Shown here in pieces: positions 35,546-44,179 of a stretch of 64,000 bases of DNA. Source of the DNA: Stutzerimonas stutzeri TS44. Lineage in GTDB: Bacteria; Pseudomonadota; Gammaproteobacteria; Pseudomonadales; Pseudomonadaceae. The translations under genes were made by a program, and so were the position numbers. The stretch lies in NCBI GenBank assembly GCA_000263395.1, contig AJXE01000021.1, forward strand, positions 1-64,000, given 5' to 3'. The notes beneath the pieces are model-generated. The model saw only the letters and a program-made list of their open reading frames with translations, had not been told where the DNA came from and did no database searches. Position 1 is the first letter of the stretch, and each line of letters begins with the position of its first letter.

Positions 35546-36228
35546 CGCGAAGCGTCCTCTGGAAGCGGGTGTCTGGGCCTGGCGCGACGCGCCTGCGGCG
35601 GCGTGCTGGCGAGCTGCAGCAGCAGATGTTGCTGCTCGACGGGCAGCCCGAGGAATACCTGTAGCGCAGCATAGGCGTCATTCGCCGCATAGGCCTGCTG
35701 GACCTCGCTCAGCTTGGCGCTGGCCCAGTTCGAGGTCGCCACGCGGCGCGACTTGTGAATGCGCGCGCCAAGCACGCCGGCCACCGCGCCGCGCAGGCCG
35801 ACCTGACCCTTGCGGTCCTGGTAGCGCAGCACGGTGCCAAGGTCGAGACAGTTCGCCAGCTCGATGCCGAGCCTGCCGCGCAGCCGGCTGCGGTCCGCTT
35901 TCAGACCGAAGCCGATCTTCAGCACGTCGGGCGCCTGCAATATCGTGCGTGCCGCCTCAACGCAGCCCGGCACGGCGACCTGGAACAGGTACGCCTGCGT
36001 CGGCGTGGCGAGCTGGATGAGGTGCGGGCCGGTGGAGACTTCGCCGACGCGGAAGGTCGGCCGGGATTCGGTATCGAAACCGACGCAGGGACAGGCGCGC
36101 AGCTCGCCGATGGCGCTGGCCAGCGCGGTGGCATCGGCGGGCATGACGATGTGTGCGGCGGTCAGCCCGGCGAAGACCGGCAGGGTGTCGTCGTCGGCAA
36201 GGTGGGGAATGCGGATGGGCTGCTGCAT
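35542..36228 (-). CDS. 3'-5' exonuclease (DnaQ/RNase D-like)
   Basis: A 228-residue exonuclease. Exo I FDTESRPTF (Asp-Glu pair), Exo II KIGFGLKADRSRL (Asp) and Exo III YAANDAYAALQV (Tyr, Asp) give the DEDDy set of RNase D and Werner-type 3'-5' exonucleases. It is a stand-alone domain without an HRDC domain. The ATG at 36228 is 90 bases after the pentapeptide gene stop, so it may belong to that transcript. It could trim nucleic acid 3' ends; substrate preference (RNA or DNA) is unclear. Confidence 0.85.
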   Translation of the reverse strand: MQQPIRIPHLADDDTLPVFAGLTAAHIVMPADATALASAIGELRACPCVGFDTESRPTFRVGEVSTGPHLIQLATPTQAYLFQVAVPGCVEAARTILQAPDVLKIGFGLKADRSRLRGRLGIELANCLDLGTVLRYQDRKGQVGLRGAVAGVLGARIHKSRRVATSNWASAKLSEVQQAYAANDAYAALQVFLGLPVEQQHLLLQLASTPPQARRARPRHPLPEDASR

Positions 36229-36318
36229 CTCGGTGCTCCGGGGCTCGCCAGCGGGAGCGATCAGGCAACGCTAGCCGAGCGCGGCGGGCAAGTCGATATC
36301 GAATCGCGCTGGCGCCGG

Positions 36319-36972
36319 CTACTTTTCCCAGTCGTGCGGGCAGTCCTTGCAGCCTTCCATGTTGGTTCCCTGGAACGTGGCGTAATGGCGCCGCGCGCCG
36401 CTGAGCACGGCGTCGGCCAGGTTGGCATCGTTGAGCTTGGCTTCCTGCAGGTTGGCGTCGGTCAGGTCGGCGCCGGCGAGGTCGACCTTGCTCAGCCAGG
36501 TCATTTCCAGGTCGGCGGCACGCAGGGTGCTGCGCTGCATCTTCGCGCCGCTCAGGCGGGCGAATTCGAGATAGGCACCGGTGAGGTCGGCACCCTTGAA
36601 GCGCGCGGCCTGGGCGAACAGGCCCCAGCCCTGGATGGCGACCAGCCGGGCGTCGGTGAAGTTGGCCAGGCGCAGATTGGCCTGCTGCAGGCTGGCGCGG
36701 TTGAGCGTGGCGCCGCTGAGATCGGCCTTTTCCAGGTTGGCCAGGTCCAGATTGGCGTGGCGCAGGTTGGCACCCGCCAGCCTGGCGCCGGCGAGATTGA
36801 TCTTGCGCAGGTCCTGATTGCTCAGGTCCGCGCCGCGCAGATCGGCGTTCGTGCACTGGCTTTCCGGCTGGATCACGCAGCCGTTGATGACCGCGGGCTG
36901 GTCGCTGGCGGCGAGCGCGGCGTTACCGGCGAGCAGGGCCAGTGGCAAAAGCAGTAGCTGGAAGGTCTTCAT
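36319..36972 (-). CDS. exported pentapeptide-repeat protein of the PQQ island
   Basis: A 217-residue protein with signal peptide (MKTFQLLLLPLALLAGNAALA) and about 25 A(D/N)LXX pentapeptide units forming a right-handed quadrilateral beta-helix (for example ADLRGADLSNQDLRKINLAG). It closes with CKDCPHDWEK. Genes of this kind are found next to exaA/pedE in pseudomonads (P. putida PP_2673 is the likely counterpart). It lies 157 bases downstream of the dehydrogenase gene on the same strand. No activity is known; a structural or partner-binding role in the periplasm is likely. Confidence 0.8.
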   Translation of the reverse strand: MKTFQLLLLPLALLAGNAALAASDQPAVINGCVIQPESQCTNADLRGADLSNQDLRKINLAGARLAGANLRHANLDLANLEKADLSGATLNRASLQQANLRLANFTDARLVAIQGWGLFAQAARFKGADLTGAYLEFARLSGAKMQRSTLRAADLEMTWLSKVDLAGADLTDANLQEAKLNDANLADAVLSGARRHYATFQGTNMEGCKDCPHDWEK

Positions 36973-37064
36973 GACGGTACTCCTGCGAAGCGGTAGGGGG
37001 CGGTTGCGCGGAGGCTCACGTGGCGCGCCGGCGAGAGTGCCAACTCGGGGCCGGACATGCCACA

Positions 37065-37074
37065 GGAACGTTCC
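37065..37074 (-). promoter_or_regulatory. GGAACGTTCC palindrome upstream of the pentapeptide gene
   Basis: A perfect 10-bp palindrome 93 bases before the pentapeptide gene start. It resembles the GGGAA-N3-TTCCC repeats elsewhere in the PQQ island but has a shorter centre, so the relation is tentative. Confidence 0.3.
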
Positions 37075-37129
37075 GCGCACCGTCGTACAGGGGAACGCCG
37101 TGCCGGCCGAAGCGGGCACGGCGCGGTGC

Positions 37130-38989
37130 TCAGCGCTGCGCGGTGTTCTTCTCCCACTCCGGCAGCTTGAACACCCAGAAGGAGCCGCCCTGGGCGACCG
37201 GCTTGGTCAGCACGGCCATGTCGCCACCCCACAGCGGCACGGCACCGCCATAGCCGACGGTCACGCCGAGGTACTGCTCGCCGTCCTGTTCCCAGGTGAT
37301 CGGCGGCGAGATGATTCCGCTGCCGGTCTGGAACTTCCACAGCTCGTCGCCAGTTTTTGCGTCGAAGGCCTTGAAGTAGCCGTCACTGGTGCCGGTGAAC
37401 ACGAGATTGCCCTTGGTGGCGAGCACGCCGGCCCACAGCGGCAGTTTTTCCTTGTGCTCCCAAGCGACCTTGCCGGTGGTGGGGTTCATGGCGCGCAGGA
37501 TGCCGACGTGGTCGTCGTACATGCGCTTGATGCGGAAGCCCTGGCCGAGATAGGCCGAGCCCTTCTTGTAGCTGACCTCTTCGGTCCAGTAGTCCTCCTT
37601 CCAGTGGTTGGCCGGCACGTAGAACAGGCCGGTGTCCTGGCTGTAGGCCATCGGGTTCCAGTTCTTGCCGCCGAGGAAGGGCGGCGAGACCTCGACGGAC
37701 TTGCCGTGCTGCTCGCCAGGTTCGGGTTTGGGCGGACGCTGGCCTTCGTTTTCCACCGGGCGGCCGGTTTTCAGGTCGATGTGGCTGGCCCAGGTGATGT
37801 TGTCGACGAAGGGGAAGGCGTTCTGCAGCTTGCCGTCCTTGCGGTCGACCACATAGAAGAAGCCGTTGCGGTCGGCATGGGCGGTGGCTTTCACCGTCTT
37901 GCCGTGCTTGTCCTGGTAGTCGAACAGCACCAGCTCGTTGTTGCCGGAGAAGTCCCAGGCGTCGTTCGGGGTGTGCTGGTAGAACCACTTCACTTCGCCG
38001 GTGGAAGGATCGACGCCGACCTGGCCGGAGGTGTAGAGGCTGTCGTAGTCCTGCGGCTTGCCGTCCTTGGACGTGCGCGCCCAGCCGTTCCACGGCGCGG
38101 GGTTGCCGGCGCCGACGATGATGGTATTGGTTTCGGCATCGAAGCTCGCGCTCTGCCACGGTGCGCCGCCGCCCTGGCTCCAGGCTTCGACCTTGCCGGT
38201 CGGCGAGTTGGCATCGTCCGGCCAGGAGGGCGCCTTGATGTCGCCGGTCGGTGTGCTGTCCTTGCCGTTCAGTCGGCCCACGTGGCCCTCGACGAAGGGG
38301 CGCATCCAGACTTCTTCACCGGTGTCCGGGTCGCGCGCGAAGAGCTTGCCGACCACGCCGAACTCGTCGCCCGAGCTGCCATGAACCAGCAGCACCTTGC
38401 CGGTCTTGCCGTCCTTCACCAGCGTCGGCGCGCCGGTCATGGTGTAACCGGCGCCGTGATCGCCGAATTTCTTGTTCCAGACGACCTTGCCGGTGTCCTT
38501 GTTCAGCGCCACGACGCGGGCGTCCAGTGTGCCGAAGTAGATCTTGTCGCCGTAGATCGCCGCGCCACGGTTGACCACATCGCAGCACGGACGGATGTCG
38601 TCGGGCAGGCGGTGGGCATAGCTCCACAGGCGTTTGCCGGTCTTGGCATCCAGGGCGAACACGCGCGAATAGGAGCCGGTCACGTAGATCACGCCGTCAT
38701 GGACGATGGCCTGGGATTCCTGACCGCGCTGTTTCTCGTCACCGAAGGAGAACGACCACGCCGGCGTCAGCTTGAACACGTTCTTGTCGTTGACCTGGGC
38801 CAGCGGACTCCAGCGCTGGGCGTGGGTGCCCAGGCCGTACTGCAGGACGTTCTCGGTGGACAGGTGGTCGTTGGCGATGTCTTCCCAGCTGACCGGCTTG
38901 GCCTGGGCAACGCCGGCCAGCGCGAGGCTGCCGAACAGCACGGCGAGGGCGAGCGGGCGGGTTGTGCCGGGGTGCGATCTTGTTGTCAT
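37130..38989 (-). CDS. exaA: PQQ-dependent quinoprotein ethanol dehydrogenase, calcium type
   Basis: A 619-residue periplasmic quinoprotein (signal peptide ending AQA at residue 30) with eight-bladed propeller W-motifs. Active-site elements are the vicinal disulfide Cys135-Cys136 (RPCCDVVN), metal ligand Glu209 (SSGDEFG), Asn296 (GAGNPAPW) and catalytic Asp346 (NDAWDFSGNN). The residue two after the catalytic Asp is Ser348, as in calcium-dependent ExaA/PedE; lanthanide enzymes such as PedH and XoxF have Asp there. It oxidises ethanol and other primary alcohols and passes electrons to the cytochrome c550 encoded divergently. The ATG at 38989 has an AAGGGA site. A second, lanthanide-type paralogue is not present in this window. 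Confidence 0.93.
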   Translation of the reverse strand: MTTRSHPGTTRPLALAVLFGSLALAGVAQAKPVSWEDIANDHLSTENVLQYGLGTHAQRWSPLAQVNDKNVFKLTPAWSFSFGDEKQRGQESQAIVHDGVIYVTGSYSRVFALDAKTGKRLWSYAHRLPDDIRPCCDVVNRGAAIYGDKIYFGTLDARVVALNKDTGKVVWNKKFGDHGAGYTMTGAPTLVKDGKTGKVLLVHGSSGDEFGVVGKLFARDPDTGEEVWMRPFVEGHVGRLNGKDSTPTGDIKAPSWPDDANSPTGKVEAWSQGGGAPWQSASFDAETNTIIVGAGNPAPWNGWARTSKDGKPQDYDSLYTSGQVGVDPSTGEVKWFYQHTPNDAWDFSGNNELVLFDYQDKHGKTVKATAHADRNGFFYVVDRKDGKLQNAFPFVDNITWASHIDLKTGRPVENEGQRPPKPEPGEQHGKSVEVSPPFLGGKNWNPMAYSQDTGLFYVPANHWKEDYWTEEVSYKKGSAYLGQGFRIKRMYDDHVGILRAMNPTTGKVAWEHKEKLPLWAGVLATKGNLVFTGTSDGYFKAFDAKTGDELWKFQTGSGIISPPITWEQDGEQYLGVTVGYGGAVPLWGGDMAVLTKPVAQGGSFWVFKLPEWEKNTAQR

Positions 38990-39095
38990 GGTTGCGATTC
39001 CCTTGGTCGATTCGGACGAGGCCGCCGTCTGCCGGTAGCCTGGCGATACGAATAGTGGGAGTGCGCTCGCGGGCGCCGACACGGAAAAACGCCCG

Positions 39096-39121
39096 CCGAT
39101 GCCGGGAAAACTTCCCATCGG
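39096..39121 (-). promoter_or_regulatory. nested palindrome upstream of exaA
   Basis: GGGAAAACTTCCC (39104-39116, GGGAA-N3-TTCCC) is embedded in a larger inverted repeat CCGATG...CATCGG (39096-39121). It lies 107 bases before the exaA start in the divergent exaA-exaB space and has the same core as two sites before the PQQ-island TonB receptor. Confidence 0.65.
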
Positions 39122-39187
39122 TGCGCTGTTTTCGCCTTGCTACCGCGGTGCCACCACGACCCGCTGCAAAAGACGGGGATAAAACCC

Positions 39188-39201
39188 AGTACCAAGGGAG
39201 G
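39188..39201 (+). promoter_or_regulatory. GTACCAA-type motif upstream of exaB
   Basis: AGTACCAAGGGAGG lies about 111 bases before the exaB start and shares AGTACCAA(A/G)G with the sites at 24383 and 28685. It is a candidate regulator site, or partly a fortuitous AGG-rich sequence. Confidence 0.45.
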
Positions 39202-39311
39202 AGATGCAGACATCCAAAGCAGGATTCTGCCGGCCGGGTCGCGCCGCCAACATGGCCACCATGCGCTCCGATGGGGCTGCCTTGTACAGGTTCCGAACAG
39301 AGGTGGTAGTC

Positions 39312-39749
39312 ATGAACAACAAGAACTTTCTGCGCTCGCTGCTGGCGGCGGGTGTCCTGGGTATGTCCGGCCTGGTCCTGGCGCATGGTGATGTGACGCC
39401 GCAGGCGGTGGACACCAAGGGCCTGCCAACCCTCGGTGAGGAGTGGGCGGAAGAAAACCCCTATCGCGCCCCGAGCGAACACCATGATCTGGCGGTGCAG
39501 ATCGGTTCGTCCGCCTACAACCAGAACTGCGCCCGTTGCCACGGCCTGGAGGCAATCTCCGGGGGTATCGCACCCGACCTGCGCGATCTGGAAGCCAGCT
39601 ACGACGGCGACGAGTGGTACAAGGAGCGTGTGATCAACGGCGCGGTGCGCGACGGTGCGGTGTATATGCCGCGCATGGCTGATACCCTCAGCCAGGAAGC
39701 GCTGTGGGCGATCCGTACCTATATCGAAAGCGAAGCGGCCAAGCGGTGA
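39312..39749 (+). CDS. exaB: cytochrome c550 of the ethanol oxidation system
   Basis: A 145-residue exported c-type cytochrome: signal peptide ending LAHG, single haem motif NCARCHG and a candidate axial methionine in MPRMADTLS. It is the natural electron acceptor of the PQQ ethanol dehydrogenase encoded divergently, passing electrons to a terminal oxidase. The ATG at 39312 follows GAGGTGG and begins the signal peptide; an earlier in-frame ATG adds 36 unrelated residues. Its stop overlaps the start of the periplasmic binding protein gene by one base (TGATG). P. putida PedF is the counterpart. Confidence 0.9.
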   Translation: MNNKNFLRSLLAAGVLGMSGLVLAHGDVTPQAVDTKGLPTLGEEWAEENPYRAPSEHHDLAVQIGSSAYNQNCARCHGLEAISGGIAPDLRDLEASYDGDEWYKERVINGAVRDGAVYMPRMADTLSQEALWAIRTYIESEAAKR

Positions 39750-40666
39750 TGCGCCTCGGCCGCTGGCTCGTCGCGCTGTGCCTGTCGGCCGTCTGCGCGC
39801 TGGCGCAGGCGGACGTGGTGCGGGTGCGCGCTTACGACGACATCATCGCCTCGGGTGTGCTCAAGGTGGCGATGTACCAGGACTTCCCGCCGTACAGTTT
39901 CGTCGTCGACGGCCAGCCACGCGGTGTGGACGTGGACATGGCGCGCGAGCTGGCGGACGGCCTCGGCCTCAAGCTGGAAGTGCTGTGGGTCGCGCCGGAC
40001 GAAACGCTGGACGATGACCTGCGCAACTTCATCTGGAAGGGGCACTACCTGCGCCCCAACGTGCTGGCCGACGTGATGCTGCGCGTGCCGTACGACCGCG
40101 AGTTCTCCTACAAGCGCAACGAGCTGGGCGAGCTGATCAATGAGCTGGTGGTGATGTTCGGGCCTTATCAGCGCGAACGCTGGCAGTCCGCCTTCGATGA
40201 TCGTCGTCTGAAGGAGGTGCCGACCGTGGCGGTGTTCCAGTACCACCCGGTGGGCGTCGAGGTCGAGAGCGTGCCGTCGTTCTACCTGTCGTCGGTGTTC
40301 GGCGGACGCATGAGCAAGATGCTGCACCATTATCCCAGCCCGCGGGCCGCGTTCGCCGCCATGCAGGCCGGCGAGGTGGACGCGACGATGGCCATGCGCG
40401 GGGAGATCGACTGGCTGCTCAAGCAGGCTAACGACAGTCATCTGCAGCTCGCCGAGAACGCCTACCCGGACATGGGCAAGCAGGTCTGGGATCTGGGTAT
40501 GGCGGTGCACGAGTCCAACCGCCAGCTGGCCTACGCGCTGGAAGGCGTGCTGGAGCCGATGATCAGCGAAGGGCGGCTGGCGAAGATCTATGCTGGCTAC
40601 GGGCTGCGCTACGAGCTGCCCGGGCTTTACCAGGATGTAGAGAACGAGATGGCGGCTGGCAACTGA
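39749..40666 (+). CDS. PQQ-cluster periplasmic substrate-binding protein (PedG-like)
   Basis: A 305-residue exported protein of the bacterial extracellular solute-binding family 3, found next to quinoprotein dehydrogenases as XoxJ/MxaJ/PedG. Signal peptide ends AQA. Typical segments are LKVAMYQDFPPYSFVVDGQ, GVDVDMARELADGLGLKLE and the late LAKIYAGYGLRYELP. XoxJ-type proteins are thought to help mature or load the dehydrogenase. It starts one base into the exaB stop. It is followed 46 bases later by the SoxYZ-like carrier gene, so all four downstream genes probably form one transcript. Confidence 0.82.
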   Translation: MRLGRWLVALCLSAVCALAQADVVRVRAYDDIIASGVLKVAMYQDFPPYSFVVDGQPRGVDVDMARELADGLGLKLEVLWVAPDETLDDDLRNFIWKGHYLRPNVLADVMLRVPYDREFSYKRNELGELINELVVMFGPYQRERWQSAFDDRRLKEVPTVAVFQYHPVGVEVESVPSFYLSSVFGGRMSKMLHHYPSPRAAFAAMQAGEVDATMAMRGEIDWLLKQANDSHLQLAENAYPDMGKQVWDLGMAVHESNRQLAYALEGVLEPMISEGRLAKIYAGYGLRYELPGLYQDVENEMAAGN

Positions 40667-40712
40667 GGCCATCCTTTCAGCGGGCCGCCGGGCCACGCCC
40701 GAGGAGTTCGAG

Positions 40713-41462
40713 ATGAGCATGCGCGTTCTGCTGTTGCTTCTGACGTTCGCCCAGACCGGCAGCCTGCTGGCTGGCGAACCCGATCCGCTGCAATCGGTGA
40801 TGTGGGAACACCACCACCGCAACCTGCTCAACGGCGAGCCCTACGTGTTCGACGAGCGGGTGCAGGTGCAGGTCCCGCCGTTCGCCGAAGATGCCCGGCA
40901 GGTGCCGGTGCATATCGATGCCCGCGCCCTCGGCGACGAGGTGGTGCGTATCGAGGCCTGGGCCGATCTCAATCCGATTCCGCGCATTTTCACCTTCACT
41001 CCCGGCGAACGGGTGGAGTCGCTGGTGGCCATCCGCATTCGCGTCGAGCAGGCCACGCCGGTCCGCGCGGCGGTACTCACACGCGACGGCGTCTGGCATG
41101 TCGGTAGCGCCAAGGTCGATGCGGCCGGCGGCGGCTGCACCGCGCCCAGTGTGGTGCGGGCCCAGCCGGGCTGGGAAGACCGTCTCGGCCAGGTGCACGG
41201 CGCACGCTTCGCCCGTGGGGAGTTCAGCCGACTGCGCATGCAGGTCTCGCACCCGATGGACAATGGCCTGGTGGGTGGCATTCCGGAATTCTTCGTCAAC
41301 CAGGCCGAACTGCGCACCGTCGATGGCGAGGTGCTGGCGACGCTGGAGCTGTTTCCTGCGGTCGGCGAGAACCCCAGCCTGAGCCTGGAAGTCGAGGGTC
41401 AGGAGGAAACCCGCCTGTGGCTGCGCGACAACAACGGCAATGAGTTCGAGGCGGCGCTGTAG
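40713..41462 (+). CDS. quinoprotein dehydrogenase-associated SoxYZ-like carrier
   Basis: A 249-residue exported protein (signal peptide about 20 residues) fusing SoxY-like and SoxZ-like domains. The SoxY swinging-arm cysteine is Cys142 in AAGGGCTAPS; in free SoxY the cysteine lies at the C-terminus, whereas here it sits between the two domains, as in the PQQ-associated family. The C-terminal SoxZ half includes RLRMQVSHPMDNGLVGGIPEFFV. It was named from clustering with quinoproteins; its role is unknown, perhaps as a thiol carrier working with the metallo-hydrolase encoded next. Confidence 0.82.
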   Translation: MSMRVLLLLLTFAQTGSLLAGEPDPLQSVMWEHHHRNLLNGEPYVFDERVQVQVPPFAEDARQVPVHIDARALGDEVVRIEAWADLNPIPRIFTFTPGERVESLVAIRIRVEQATPVRAAVLTRDGVWHVGSAKVDAAGGGCTAPSVVRAQPGWEDRLGQVHGARFARGEFSRLRMQVSHPMDNGLVGGIPEFFVNQAELRTVDGEVLATLELFPAVGENPSLSLEVEGQEETRLWLRDNNGNEFEAAL

Positions 41463-41496
41463 CGCCTGCGTCCGTTCACCCAGCCAAGGAGACGTC

Positions 41497-42429
41497 ATGC
41501 GCCTTTTCACCCTGATCCTGGCCTGCTGCCTGGCGCTGCCGGCGCAGGCCGAGCTGCGCTACGACCTGCAGCCCCAGCAGATCGCCGAGAATGTCTGGCT
41601 GCTCGAAGGCTCGACCGACAACTTCGAGCAGCGCAACGGCGGCAACATCGTCAACACCGGTTTCATCGTCACCGAGGCGGGGGTGGTGGTGATCGACAGC
41701 GGGCCGTCGAAACGCTACGGCGAAGCCATGCGCGAAGCCATCGCGGGCGTCACCGACCGTCCGGTGATCAAGCTGCTGCTCACCCATCATCATCCTGACC
41801 ATGTGCTCGGCAACCAGGCATTCGCCGACGTCCCCATCGCCGCGCTGGCCGGCACTACCGAGTTGCTGCGCGAGCAGGGCGATGCGATGGCGGAAAACAT
41901 GTATCGGCTGGTCGGCGACTGGATGCGTGGCACCGAAGTGGTGTTGCCGAACGAGACGCTGCAGCCCGGCACGCTGGAAATCGGCGGCCACAGGCTGCGC
42001 CTGCTCGCCCTGCGCGGGCATACCGGCGCCGATCTAGCGGTACTCGATGAGAACAGCGGTGTGCTGTTCGCCAGCGACATCCTGTTCTACCAGCGCGCGC
42101 TGACCACGCCCAACAGCCCGGGGCTGGACATCTGGCTGGCCGATCTCGACGAGTTGCAGGCCCAGCCGTGGAAGCTGCTGGTGCCCGGTCATGGGCCGGT
42201 CGCCAGTGACGACGCGCCGTTCGTGCAGATGCGTGATTACCTCGGCTGGCTCGATGGTCTGCTGCGCGACGCTGCGGCCAGCGGTGCGGACATGAACGAG
42301 GTGATCGACAGCCCGATTCCCGAGCGCTTCGCCGGCATCAGCCTGACGCGCTTCGAGCTGATCCGCAGCGTTACCCACCTTTATCCGAAATACGAGGCGC
42401 AGCAGCTACAGCGCGTCGACCAGCAATAG
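41497..42429 (+). CDS. quinoprotein relay system zinc metallo-hydrolase
   Basis: A 310-residue exported metallo-beta-lactamase fold protein. The metal motif THHHPDHV (His97-His99, Asp101, His102), a later GHTGAD histidine and PGHGPV complete the set for a binuclear site. Signal peptide (MRLFTLILACCLALPAQA) shows it works in the periplasm. It follows the SoxYZ-like carrier gene by 34 bases, with AAGGAG before the ATG at 41497. Such hydrolases may cleave a persulfide or thioester on the SoxYZ-like carrier, by analogy with Sox sulfur chemistry; this is untested. Confidence 0.8.
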   Translation: MRLFTLILACCLALPAQAELRYDLQPQQIAENVWLLEGSTDNFEQRNGGNIVNTGFIVTEAGVVVIDSGPSKRYGEAMREAIAGVTDRPVIKLLLTHHHPDHVLGNQAFADVPIAALAGTTELLREQGDAMAENMYRLVGDWMRGTEVVLPNETLQPGTLEIGGHRLRLLALRGHTGADLAVLDENSGVLFASDILFYQRALTTPNSPGLDIWLADLDELQAQPWKLLVPGHGPVASDDAPFVQMRDYLGWLDGLLRDAAASGADMNEVIDSPIPERFAGISLTRFELIRSVTHLYPKYEAQQLQRVDQQ

Positions 42430-42441
42430 CCGAAGCGCAGG

Positions 42442-43908
42442 TCAGGCGCGGCGCATCGACCAGTAGCTGCGGCGGAACAGGTCGCGCTCGCCCAGCAGCA
42501 CCACGCCGAGGGCGAAGCCGGCCAGCACCAGGGCGATGTACAGGCACAGTTCGAGAAAGCCCTGCGGCTCGGGCAGCCAGTGCAACGCCACCGCCAGCGC
42601 CGCGCCAGTGGCCGCCCAGCGCAGCAGCAGGGCAATGCCCAGACCCTTGGGCGACGCGCGATAGACGTACAAACCCATGAACAGCGCCTGCAACGCCGCG
42701 CCACTGGAGAAGGCGATGGCCAGTCCTTCGGCGCCGTAGGGGCGATACAGCGCCGCATCGAGACCGATGGTCAGCGCCGAGCTGATCAGCGTCAGCACCA
42801 AGAACAGCCGGGCCTGGTGCTGGGCGAGCAGGGCGCGCCCCCAGAGCAGCGCGAGCCCCATCGCCGGCAGACCGAATGCATAGATGATCACCAGCGAGGC
42901 GGTGGCGCTGGTCTGCGCCGCGCCGAACTGGCCGCGCTCGAGCAGCACGGCGACCACGGTGTTCGGGAACGAGCAGAGCACTACCGCCGCCGGCACCAGG
43001 AACAGCAGCGTTGCCAGCAGGCCCTTGCGAATCACCGCAGCGTGGGCGCTGTGGTCGTTGTCGTTCCAGCTCGCGGAGAACTGCGGGAACAGCACCGAGA
43101 GCACCGACATCGCGTACAGCGTCAGCGGAATGGTGACGATGCGGAAGGCGAACGAGAGCATGGTGATGCTGCCTTCATCGAGGAACGAGGCGAACATCCG
43201 CTCGGCGAGGATGCACGCCTGCTGCGCGCCGGCGGCCAGCAGCACCGGCGCGAAGGCCAGGCCGAAGGCGCTGCCGTGGCCTTCGGCCATGGGGTGTCGT
43301 TCGCCACGCAGATAGGCCAGGCGCCGGTGCTGGGCGATGATCAGGCCGAACTGCGGCAGCAGCATGCCGATGAAGATCACCATGCCGGTTGGCTCGAACA
43401 GCAGGATGCCGATGATCGCCCCGGCGTTGAGCAGCACGGTGCGCGTCATCGGCATGATGAACACGCTATCCATGTTGAGCAGCGCGCCCTGGCAGTACAG
43501 CGTCGCCTGCACGGCGATCAGCAACGCGCCGACGCAGAACACCACTTGCCCGGTCGCCACCTGCTCGGCGCTCCAGCCCGGTGCCAGCAGGGTGAGAATC
43601 CAGTAGCTGGCGACGATGACCAGCGCGCTGGCCGCCACGCCCATCAGCATCACGCGCCAGTACAGCCAGCGGCTGACCGACTCGAACAGCGTTTCCGACT
43701 GGCTGCGCAGCTTTTGCAGGTAGGGAATCATGGTGTCGCGCAGGGCGAGACCGAGGAAGTTCTCGAAGAACAGCGGCAGGATCAGCGCGACGAAGATCAG
43801 GTCGGCTTGCCAGCTCAGGCCGAAGGCGCGGGCGATGAACAGATCGCGCAGGAAACCGAGCAGAAAACTGGCGACGGTCAACGCCAGGATGACCAGTGAT
43901 GCATTCAT
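42442..43908 (-). CDS. MurJ/MviN-family lipid flippase
   Basis: A 488-residue integral membrane protein with about 13-14 spans, of the MOP superfamily MviN/MurJ branch (opening ALTVASFLLGFLRDLFIARAFG, PLFFENFLGLALRDTMIPYLQ, LLERGQFGAAQT). The LLERGxF motif is typical of MurJ. It is isolated from cell-wall genes and converges with the hydrolase gene (12 bases between stops), so it is probably not the essential lipid II flippase but a paralogue, as found with exopolysaccharide or teichuronic-like systems. The ATG at 43908 is immediately preceded by an AAGGA; a CAGGA site lies further upstream at normal spacing. Confidence 0.75.
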   Translation of the reverse strand: MNASLVILALTVASFLLGFLRDLFIARAFGLSWQADLIFVALILPLFFENFLGLALRDTMIPYLQKLRSQSETLFESVSRWLYWRVMLMGVAASALVIVASYWILTLLAPGWSAEQVATGQVVFCVGALLIAVQATLYCQGALLNMDSVFIMPMTRTVLLNAGAIIGILLFEPTGMVIFIGMLLPQFGLIIAQHRRLAYLRGERHPMAEGHGSAFGLAFAPVLLAAGAQQACILAERMFASFLDEGSITMLSFAFRIVTIPLTLYAMSVLSVLFPQFSASWNDNDHSAHAAVIRKGLLATLLFLVPAAVVLCSFPNTVVAVLLERGQFGAAQTSATASLVIIYAFGLPAMGLALLWGRALLAQHQARLFLVLTLISSALTIGLDAALYRPYGAEGLAIAFSSGAALQALFMGLYVYRASPKGLGIALLLRWAATGAALAVALHWLPEPQGFLELCLYIALVLAGFALGVVLLGERDLFRRSYWSMRRA

Positions 43909-44179
43909 TCCTTGATCCTGTAGCAGGCCAGCCTGCGGCACTCGGTGATACGGCGCGCCGCCGTTCGGTTGGGCGGCGTGCCTGGGACAGTTCCGTCTGC
44001 CAGGGTTGGCGGCTTGCTGGCCCCTGGTCGAACGCTACATAGACTGAGCCGGCGCGGCATGGTTCCGGCCGTGCGCGCGCGGGTGGACAAGCGTCGATAC
44101 GTAAAAATGCCGTAAATCCCCTTTGCGAGGCGGGCGCGACTGCTTAAGGTTCACGCTCCTTTCCGAGCGAACCCAGTTC

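Noticed and set aside
37130..38989. Lanthanide-dependent (PedH/XoxF) alcohol dehydrogenase
   Set aside because: The residue two after the catalytic Asp is Ser348, not Asp, so the calcium type is indicated.
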